Assembly (NCBI GenBank): GCA_003427395.1
Contig: BFEA01000034.1
Coordinates: forward strand, 1,752,611-1,776,322
Source of the DNA: Chara braunii
Lineage: Eukaryota; Streptophyta; Charophyceae; Charales; Characeae
Length of the DNA stretch: 23,712 bases
Direction of reading: 5' to 3'
Position numbers and translations under genes: made by a program. The notes beneath the pieces are model-generated. The model made no database searches, was not told the origin of the DNA, and worked only from the letters and a program-made list of their open reading frames with translations. Shown here piece by piece: positions 20,401 to 23,712 of this stretch. Position 1 is the first letter of the stretch, and each line of letters opens with the position of its first letter.

Positions 20401-21178
20401 ATCACAAGAGGTGGGAAGGGCAAGGAATGACCAAGGAGCTGCAAATGGGTCCACTGCAGCAAGTGGAAACCGAAGAGAAAGAGGTGCAAGAGGTGGCCAG
20501 TATGCCTTGCCAAACGAGGAGGTAATGAGGCGGCTGGATCTTGTCCGGAAAAGTGAGGCATACACTTTGCGGCGATCGCGTCTGTCGTTGTTGAATGATC
20601 TTGAAGAAGGACTCGAGGCTTACGAGAAGGAGAAGTGGCAGGGCCTGAATCTTAGACCACCCGCTGTTGGCAGAAAGGATGGTGCAATGAGCAAAGAAAG
20701 AACACAGCTTAGACAGGCGGCGATGGTAGCCAAAGCGAGGGCAACAGTGAGGACCACTTCATCAAGCTCAGCCTCGTCCGTCGTCTTCAGTGCAGGTGAT
20801 GGGCTGTTACGTCAGTGGAAAGGCATTGCTGGTTCCAGTACCTCTTCAGCTTCCAAAAGCTTGCAACGTTCTCCTCCTCCTCCCAATCCTCAGCCTTTGG
20901 CATCGTCCTCAGGCACCAGTGTGAAACAGTCAGACGACAGTGCCTGGATAAGATCATCGGCTTCTCAGCCTTCGTCAATACTATCTGTGAAGAGCAGGGT
21001 AGCGAATGTGAGAGAAAATGATGATCCGAGCCCTGCAGAAAAGGGGAGTGAACGGAACTCCCCTCTGCGTTCCAGGTTCCTGTCTGCAGCAGAGTTCTTT
21101 GGAGATGCTCTCAGAAGTACTCCCTCCATTGAGGGTGCCAAAGCAGCGGCAAGGTCGCTGAAAGAAAGCATCTTTTAA
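11492..21178 (+). CDS. VPS8: VPS8, CORVET vacuolar protein sorting subunit, intronless and expanded
   Basis: VPS8 is the CORVET-specific subunit that works with Rab5-type GTPases to tether endosomes in traffic to the vacuole. The 3228-residue frame is open throughout. Residues 1-1085 are low-complexity and probably disordered: Pro/Ser repeat 423-455, acidic run 968-999. The N-terminal beta-propeller starts near 1090 (LGQLSSALATSHL, AVGMSKGGI) with a WD dipeptide at 1186-1187. A LLPWKERIRVLQDAGDWMGA segment near 1610 opens the alpha-solenoid. VPS8-like blocks occur at about 1814-1903, 2476-2508 (DAAAFLLERMGDVGGALDL) and 2757-2781 (ILGLLGTYGFERSIL). The C-terminus has a RING-H2: C2809-x2-C2812, C2885-x-H2887-x2-H2890-x2-C2893, C2930-x2-C2933. 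The ATG at 11492 is preceded by GCC, and no upstream in-frame extension is needed. Yeast and human VPS8 are about 1270 and 1430 residues, so this protein is far longer, mainly through its N-terminus and inserted Gly, Ser and Glu runs. Identification is from recalled family motifs. Confidence 0.92.
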   Translation: MSSNTSSSMIDALLGEIEDVSSDDDSATCHQGVTVDDLLGDEDEDDDDVSQAGKEKEQPGGRRTTWREKESIVTSQTGIVPAFRSVGSSTVEERRAHLLARDAATAASARRTAASPPPPPSMGTTSLSPSPSGSSSGVSRSAEAAVETTSAVVGGQDSDDHACRVPLDAGHDDVPTTGLRDLHHSSSNLRQEGARDGDGVPAWPLLPGKARTAYSSEGGGGGGGEKGTASGVFLSAGRAEDTGRSRDQAESASVLSGMRKTGSLIGESDNGGEDFGVCSKEQDEEEGEEEREEDGRKGDEGSLFKGSTSRKTGQIRKAPGRDREVGGSIAANDDDDDDSRIKKHDDVPLSREESGSSGGIQAGGVGDASPGHAVSVDGRAGDWEREEVEVEGSTGDREIMDNVEGQTPKPSPVSTALLSSIVPPPPPLFPLSPSPLSPSPLSLSPPLSPPLSPPPLLLTTTARVDDDSSTSRAISVEVEPPPRLTISIANGSGQREVGGKVNGNGNSGAYADHTAGGDIDRKSIPIVKEDDASAIDTWRRLGGQVAAAFDGVDVDLAPQQRLRRLPGSAVAALLAVEANVQRTRESSRVPSLQLQHFRSPSSSSSSSPSSSSSSASSAISLSTSFMHRRKTAAEFSSPKSSPSLYSCSPLALDEIVGRGGAPGASTTDAATADTTRIAIPATGSSSADETAAEVLLSRQKQTGEETTAILSGSRGKAGRLGLLIVNSRDDADMSAIRQGEQEEVRHDSAIAALLSSPSLAVPDSMISCPVGTSSLLPHALPSVPRIFSLGSCSIEDTPPRVSSGSGVGIWDSRCAAQEERDGGGGNRCRPLFREGGPVQANNVGIGMRSYVDNSSAAAMAVSSSSSIMAVVVDRHVADGGESFRLRGREISSSAASTSYGRTTGDSGHGRTSSGTLSLSQQISLASLDLDAFEMDMPEIYWDSISDGGEDRKSEMLAHASEVENDQGDDDDEDDDAEDYDDGGDDDGDDDDDDDEDEDEGMDSTQSSIEEEGCGDEQEEAERSAAAGGEDTGDLSSGEEEGLDALDAAEEQERRQATSGVDLEEGAASVPMKLEGLKKSKPAVGLLKVDALGQLSSALATSHLRKDHGNPQCIAVHLSYVAVGMSKGGILMAPIKYNSQRSEDKTRDKALLLAGGGGGGGPVVSLDFHSSGDLLLAGYASGTIILWDVLRATPAKIIVGEHSTAVVRVVFVGQDAAAVGGRKALSADAKGVVCVHTFTVVPLVRRYAVGTQPLLDGARMGPILSLSAAMAMDDDNLQRAAGASLSAADAAGTGGTGITGAAATSSSSMGLGATSLFQQSLGLVANAAGVVAATAAEDISRRFLHDVGGGGGGGGGGAAGGAAAAAGGAGGGGGGAGQESLGLVALVSQQLALVVRIVPSLVVLKSLPRPEDIRDGAMPYTAWKRTRKFSSPAYSPTLTTTGGTPLSSSQSFLQGVGDGAHQNGIAAGGTGGGGGGCGGNGSVSMVDDERVPMLGLVWDRHVILVQVIRSELKVVSSWQVDCEMTGIAWIDDAIIATTDVRHVLRLYSIDDGAVTTELERVQLGGVGDGLVFHTYLSTSFGVPLKSYHNSLAIRGAAICVLSFSQLKQVRLLPWKERIRVLQDAGDWMGAFKIAMDLYDGTAKGATGLPRDLWAARAAMMQTLVALLVAYIEEAFAYIVIASVSAPTAPANSVPGRTSTTSGATIAAAIPASSPVDKESVKMAGEMSVARGTTSEESGAVLGNCESGRDSGDGSNLSSSSSSNGGEKPGGGEEEAAQLVVAQYAGVGGVAVEFCVHIGRTDVLFQQVFGKFEAVHQRGTFLELLEPYILRDMLGALPPEIMQALVGWYAARRQLGRVEQCVLHMDIGSLDFNQVVRICREHRLYSALIYVFTKGLDDFVSPLGELLSVGLGEREGERGGGGGESTTSSLLPRPDHDSGYKLLVFLKYCFLGLRFPPGHGSLSAKRLPSLREELVRFLIEKKNTIEEEEEKEEEEEDHAAHDGGGNRDYFDVKKSYNRAAATAYPRLSYLLELDAKATLRVLSFAFPEEGPLGVGSTGWTYGGGGGKVGERVEETVKSSDEEERKIEEKQGDEVDGGKANGEEDGRVHLLLQQLVNALLEVCGFRSSDESRLSNGLVVGVLNMEQQQQKQQDGGGGGARGGGRRRNRSEEDMESGEVGRGTKIPLSWEEVGRVLEFVAKYIASKHVEVSGDVILRIVEHLASGSSRRRARRARREEELMLAVLLAVPPTIINEDEVLRIIDEKGGGFWQVAALLQTRRGNMAGAFESHLKDKSKPDKVFTFVTSMLDSESGLSAEQRSLFMETVLGHLRELLTLDVEAALECVLVHFAGNVERVMRELDCEPRLRFQLLRGILGGAEAHSRSPNSTTNSDSSSNNKVRSKKRSGEEQQAQAPASQRPHNHNSRLTELLNRSNLQVTDAMVTSYVELMCRFEKTAVCPFLERNENYKPEECLALCREYGVTDAAAFLLERMGDVGGALDLILEVVQKRIRAMDRAVARTFGERGREDGKGGKETKEGQRSGNDLQMKGEEEEDKQQQQQEEKEKDVIVLEKLPHVVAVNDAMAMAVSLCQKNNQRLNVRASESLWFRLLSAYVEPLRQLKAISSSFSSPYLGSLERGRKSQAMNLKNTNKEKKKRKKKEKPREEDGLLHDQLLSPLSLISWMKGGGGKGDDVRRGSQGSKSQASLSRKWKCAKNAAATEQMRTLLVGMMGKVMSGMVGYVPLPVLLSKIVSQHGSDQFGEFKATILGLLGTYGFERSILKTAKNLQDGDAFASMHALKRGRTQALGPKSLTCCVCKRNLQQEVAARPVLVRAAGGEGGKNGSSSSAASSSSSSFEGAGRGGVSGPVRGIPVVCSPAENHFSTFTIFVCGHIAHAVCLAGHGQLPAEDTGRGGRIAIGKGSSEPPGGVANDSICPICHHDKLTGGSTDSLAEGSVWESAFVSKGCNFPDEGATASQEVGRARNDQGAANGSTAASGNRRERGARGGQYALPNEEVMRRLDLVRKSEAYTLRRSRLSLLNDLEEGLEAYEKEKWQGLNLRPPAVGRKDGAMSKERTQLRQAAMVAKARATVRTTSSSSASSVVFSAGDGLLRQWKGIAGSSTSSASKSLQRSPPPPNPQPLASSSGTSVKQSDDSAWIRSSASQPSSILSVKSRVANVRENDDPSPAEKGSERNSPLRSRFLSAAEFFGDALRSTPSIEGAKAAARSLKESIF
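12758..12855 (+). repeat. Pro/Ser minisatellite inside VPS8
   Basis: A pyrimidine-only stretch of CCT, TCT and CTT codons encodes a Pro-Ser-Leu repeat at residues about 423-455 in the disordered N-terminal region. It is a slippage-type expansion within the reading frame. Confidence 0.85.
14390..14491 (+). repeat. (GAT)n acidic tract inside VPS8
   Basis: GAT/GAC/GAG codons encode an Asp/Glu run at residues 968-999, roughly 90 residues before the beta-propeller. On the opposite strand the same DNA gives a His/Ile-rich open frame, which is an artefact. Confidence 0.9.
15530..15619 (+). repeat. (GGA)n/(GCA)n Gly-Ala tract inside the VPS8 propeller region
   Basis: About 30 codons of GGA, GGG and GCA encode a Gly/Ala run at residues 1347-1376 within the beta-propeller region, probably in a loop between blades. 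Similar GGA tracts recur at about 12141-12164, 17238-17255 and 17944-17960. Confidence 0.85.
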
Positions 21179-21279
21179 TTAATCCCGAAGGTGCAGCAGT
21201 GGAAGAAACTGGTGCCTTGGTCCATGTGGTATGTTCTCTTAGTAGCTGCTCATGCCGTCCCATTTCATCTTGGCAACCA

Positions 21280-21306
21280 TCTCTCTCTCTCTCTCATACA
21301 CACACA

Positions 21307-21349
<43 letters not shown>

Positions 21350-21381
21350 ACACAAACACACACACACACACATATACACAC
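21280..21381. repeat. (CT)n then (CA)n compound microsatellite
   Basis: CT repeat (21280-21295) followed by a long CA repeat with a few interruptions (21298-21381), 100 bp after the VPS8 stop codon. Cys/Val and His/Thr open frames here are repeat artefacts. Confidence 0.95.
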
Positions 21382-21487
21382 ATTGGTGGCCACACATTTT
21401 CTTTTTGGGAGGGGATGTATGTTTTGTGGGATGATTTGTAATGATTTGTGGGGGAAAGGAGAGAGAGAATTTGGGGTGCTTTAACAG

Positions 21488-21500
21488 CACGCACACACAG

Positions 21501-21529
<29 letters not shown>
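21488..21529. repeat. (CA)n microsatellite
   Basis: CA repeat with G interruptions near its start, the second of three CA arrays downstream of VPS8. Confidence 0.95.
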
Positions 21530-21532
<3 letters not shown>

Positions 21533-21879
21533 AGTTTTATGTCTGTTGGTCCTTTTCCTATTGTCTGTCTCCCCTCTGATTTTTTCTAAGTATTTTTGTG
21601 TGGGCCCAACTGAGCACCCTTAGGTAGTGCCAAACAGTCAGTGGTTCCTCGTTTGGAGTGCCAACTGCACTCTTAGGGGGGCCGCTCGGTTCGGGTTATC
21701 TGTGTTGCCTGTAGGTGATGACGGATGCTCGTCGGAGTGTCTCCCTGGCTCAGTGGGTGGTGGGAACCAACAGTCGTGGGGTTCACCCGTGATGTGAGTA
21801 GGTGATGTGCTGCTTTGCTCCGTGTTGGATGTGTGGACGACTCCGTCTGTGCTCCACCACTGCCTTGCTGCCCGTTTGG

Positions 21880-22270
21880 CTTGCCTCGCAGGTCGTTCTT
21901 GGCATGCTGCTGTCTTCACTGTGTGGTGTGGCCGGGTTGTGGTGTTGCCTTGCGCTTCGCTGCTTCGCTGCCTTGCAACCTGTCCGCTGGTCGTGCCTTC
22001 CGGGTCTTTTGCTTGCGCGCCCTGTAGTTTGGTTGCCGTGTTGCGGTTGCCTTGTGCTCCTCAGCATGGTCGCTCTGCTGCTTGTCCGCTTGCCCTCTCG
22101 TCCCTTGCAGTGTGGTTGTCTTGGTCGTGTTGCCTGGTGCTTCACTGCTTGGGTGCCATGATGCGAGTTCGGCGTGCCGTGTCGTTCCTTGCAGTCGTTT
22201 TGCCGTTGTGCAGCCGTGTTGCCTCTACTGCGCTGCCTGGTGCTCCGCAGGGTTGCTGCCCGCTGCTATG
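21880..22270. repeat. TGCC/TTGC-rich degenerate minisatellite, copy 1
   Basis: Repeated GTTGCC, CCTTGC, TGCTT and GTGCT words on the plus strand. Longer recurring blocks include CGTCCCTTGCAG (about 22099) and CGTTCCTTGCAG (about 22183), and GTTGCCTGGTGCT / GCTGCCTGGTGCT. Leu/Cys-rich open frames across it are translation of the repeat. It ends about 75 nt before hammerhead 1, as the similar tract at 22815-23140 does before hammerhead 2. Confidence 0.7.
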
Positions 22271-22345
22271 TTCTGCTTGGGGACAGTCTGCCTTCAACAA
22301 GGGTCAAAGGGTTCATGACCCAAACCATCAATACGGGCACTCCGC

Positions 22346-22401
22346 AGATTGTCGAGGGTTTAGCCTCCTGATGAGTCGGTGCAACTCCGACGAAACAATC
22401 T
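22346..22401 (+). ncRNA. Hammerhead ribozyme 1 (type III)
   Basis: All parts of a self-cleaving hammerhead are present. Stem III is AGAUUGU (22346-22352) with ACAAUCU (22395-22401), 7 perfect pairs. The cleavage base is C22353, after GU. Stem I is GAGG (22354-22357) with CCUC (22364-22367) and a 6-nt loop. The conserved core is CUGAUGA (22368-22374). Stem II is GUCGG (22375-22379) with CCGAC (22387-22391) and a 7-nt loop. GAAA is at 22392-22395. No core base is missing. Predicted cleavage is between 22353 and 22354. Stems I and II are closed by loops and stem III is open, the type III arrangement found in plant retrozymes and viroid-like RNAs. Confidence 0.93.
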
Positions 22402-22483
22402 ATCATCAGTGTTATTTTTTTCGGTTTTGCATGTTTTGATACTTCATTTTTTTTTGGGATGTTTCTTTGGCATGTTTTTTTTG

Positions 22484-22509
22484 GACACACACACACACAC
22501 GCACACACT
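22484..22509. repeat. (CA)n microsatellite within the hammerhead unit
   Basis: Short CA repeat directly after a T/G-rich stretch downstream of hammerhead 1. No equivalent follows hammerhead 2, so it arose after the two repeats diverged. Confidence 0.9.
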
Positions 22510-22814
22510 CTTCGTTGGTTCTCTATTTTCCTCTGTTTGTTATGTCTTTCTCACTGTGTTTGCTGCATTTCCTTTTCTTTTCTGTTTCTTTTCAATGTGT
22601 CCAGCGACCCTCCTCAGTATGTGTTTTGCAGTATTTTTGGGCTGGGGGTCGGGAGGGCTTGTGTGTCTGGTGTCCTCAGTGGTGAGAGATGTTCGTTCCT
22701 CCTGTAACTTCATGGTCATTGACAGTGGCGTGAACCCATCGGCTGCAGAATTGCACGATTTTTGTGATGTGATTGTCCACCTCGATCTGTGATATAGGAG
22801 TGGGCTGCTGATCT

Positions 22815-23140
22815 GCTTGTCTTGCTACTTATCCCTCTGCCTTGTTGCCTTGTTGCCTTGCTGCGCCTTGCCACTTGCCTGGCCTTTTCCCTGGCCAGCT
22901 CGCTGCTTGCCTTCCTGTCTCCCTGCCTGCCTGCCTGCCTGCCTTGTTGACTTGCTGCTTACCTTGCTTCCTACTTGTCTGCCTGCTTGGCTCATGCCTT
23001 GCCGCTTGTCCTGCCATTTGCATGCCTTGTAGCCTTGCGGCCCTGTTTGCACCCGATTTGTTGTTTTCTTTGTTGTTTGCATGCTGCTTACCTTGCCATG
23101 CTTGCTGCCTTGGTGCCTGCTTGTCGGCCTGTGTTGTGGC
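22815..23140. repeat. TGCC-rich degenerate minisatellite, copy 2
   Basis: CTTGCC, TTGCCT and GCCTGCCT words dominate, including a short (CCTG)n run near 22921-22943. Composition and position relative to hammerhead 2 mirror the tract before hammerhead 1. Open frames on both strands are repeat artefacts. Confidence 0.7.
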
Positions 23141-23213
23141 CTCTCTGTATTTCCATTTTTCAGCTGGAGTCGAGACAGATTATGACTTGAAGCACCATAA
23201 GGAGATTCTGCTG

Positions 23214-23265
23214 ACTGTCGAGCGCTCAAGCTGCTGATGAGTCGGTGAGAGTCTGATGAAATAGT
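23214..23265 (+). ncRNA. Hammerhead ribozyme 2 (type III, diverged)
   Basis: Same layout as ribozyme 1. Core CUGAUGA is at 23234-23240 and GAAA at 23258-23261. Stem II is GUCGG (23241-23245) with CUGAU (23253-23257), holding by two G-U wobbles, with a 7-nt loop. Stem I (23220-23223 with 23230-23233) keeps three pairs and has a G-G mismatch next to the core, with a 6-nt loop. Stem III is ACUGU (23214-23218) with AUAGU (23261-23265), one wobble. The cleavage base is C23219. The core is intact but the weaker stems I and III suggest lower activity. Loop sizes are identical to ribozyme 1. Confidence 0.8.
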
Positions 23266-23266
23266 G

Positions 23267-23712
23267 TGTCATTATGGCGTTTTTAATGCTCTTTTTTTCC
23301 TTTTTGTATGTTTTCCCTCACTTTATGATATTTCTTGCTCGTTCATTCTTGCAGTATGATGAGGTTGGTTAGTCTGATGCTGGAAATCTGATGTATCTTT
23401 TGAATCCTTTATGTCAACACTCTTTACCTTGCACATGAGACTATGCCTTGGTGCCAAGCTGTATGGCTGAAGGTTTTTATCATACACAGCTAAAAGGGCC
23501 TTTACCCGATATAGGCCTCAGGCCTTGTAAAAATAAAGCAGCACGGGCCTTGAAAAAGTAAAGCATTGTGAAAAGGTATCTCGTCAGAGCTCAGAAACGT
23601 GAAAGCAGGTCAAAGGGCAAGTTCTCTATCAACAGGCATATTTAAAACTAAGGCAAAGGGCATTGTCAAAAGACTTACCTGTTCACCAGGAGATGTGTAT
23701 GTCATGTCTGTT
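23267..23712. other. Right-edge region, mostly unassigned
   Basis: No long open frame. A repeated GGCCTTG(T)AAAAA(T/G)...AAAGCA pair occurs near 23522-23564 and contains AATAAA (23532-23537). The last bases, read on the minus strand, include a consensus 5' splice site, annotated separately. Confidence 0.4.
23679..23712 (-). other. Possible exon end with 5' splice donor, partial
   Basis: On the minus strand the sequence reads CAG|GTAAGT, with the donor at 23673-23678. This matches the plant consensus exactly. The 34 nt of putative exon before it is open in at least one frame. The gene body would lie beyond the right edge. Evidence is only the short consensus, which also occurs by chance. Confidence 0.2.

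Larger units (their letters stand above)
21179..21850 (+). other. VPS8 3' flank and probable 3' UTR
   Basis: No gene is supported. There is no AATAAA close to the stop codon. A TTTGTAATGATTTGTG stretch near 21434-21450 could serve as a plant-type near-upstream element, but this is weak. The (CA)n arrays described separately occupy much of the region. No A-tract follows the stop, so there is no direct mark of recent retroposition. Confidence 0.45.
22354..23219 (+). mobile_element. Retrozyme-like unit bounded by two hammerheads
   Basis: The two predicted self-cleavage sites delimit 866 nt, within the 600-1000 nt size of circular RNAs made by plant retrozymes. These are small non-autonomous LTR retroelements with one hammerhead in each LTR. 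Both hammerheads have similar flanks. On the left there is a TGCC-rich tract, then a 75-nt spacer with matching words (TTCATGACC/TTATGACTT, ACCAT, TGTCGAG). On the right is a T-rich stretch with CATGTTTT/TATGTTTT and TTTCTT. I found no clear tRNA primer-binding site, polypurine tract or target duplication, so LTR boundaries cannot be set. A hammerhead-bearing tandem repeat or SINE-like element is the alternative. No protein is encoded. Confidence 0.5.

Noticed and set aside
21280-21530. Regularly spaced repeats that might suggest a CRISPR array
   Set aside because: They are simple CA/CT microsatellites without unique spacers.
22379-22792. 137-residue frame with a VIDSG segment resembling a retroelement protease
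   Set aside because: The rest of the frame is microsatellite translation and Phe-rich low complexity with no further protease or gag motif.
22821-23237. Leu/Cys-rich plus-strand and Gln/Arg-rich minus-strand frames
   Set aside because: Both are translations of the TGCC-rich minisatellite; similar frames appear in every phase.
23575-23590. GGTATC...CAGAGC resembling the plant initiator-tRNA primer-binding site
   Set aside because: It is split by three to four extra bases and lies after the second hammerhead rather than between the two, so it does not fit a retrozyme layout.

Overview
The window looks like nuclear DNA of a streptophyte (land plant or charophyte alga). The protein-coding evidence is a plant-type VPS8 gene and a plant-type L1-clade LINE. 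A Chara-like charophyte is my best guess, because long low-complexity expansions and decayed LINEs of this kind fit it, but I cannot confirm the species. Microsatellites and minisatellites are abundant: (CT)n, (CA)n, (CAT)n, (GGA)n, (GAT)n, TGCC-rich tracts and a 36-nt poly-G run.

Left part (1-9600): a (CT)n run is followed by a degenerate tandem repeat of about 291 bp and a gene-free stretch. Then comes a nested mobile-element locus. The outer element has 32-33 bp terminal inverted repeats and a TAA duplication on each side, as in PIF/Harbinger-type elements. A 7.4-kb LINE lies inside it on the minus strand, with ORF1 (zinc knuckle), ORF2 (AP endonuclease, reverse transcriptase, zf-RVT) and a poly-A tail. 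The LINE is dead. It has three in-frame stops in ORF1, nine stops and one frameshift in ORF2, and a changed RT catalytic aspartate.

Middle (9601-21178): an intergenic and promoter region with a G-box, duplicated CCAAT motifs and a CAT-repeat leader leads into one uninterrupted 3228-codon gene for VPS8, the CORVET tethering subunit of endosome/vacuole traffic. It has a very long disordered N-terminus, a beta-propeller, an alpha-solenoid and a C-terminal RING-H2. The absence of introns and the size, about twice usual, are notable.

Right part (21179-23712): the region downstream of VPS8 is repeat-rich and has no convincing protein gene. It contains the most interesting signal in the window: two type III hammerhead ribozymes in the same orientation, with cleavage sites 866 nt apart. 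The first is structurally perfect. The second is diverged but keeps the fold through compensatory and wobble changes. Matching flanks around both suggest a retrozyme-like, circular-RNA-producing repeat. A possible splice donor on the minus strand at the right edge may mark a neighbouring gene.
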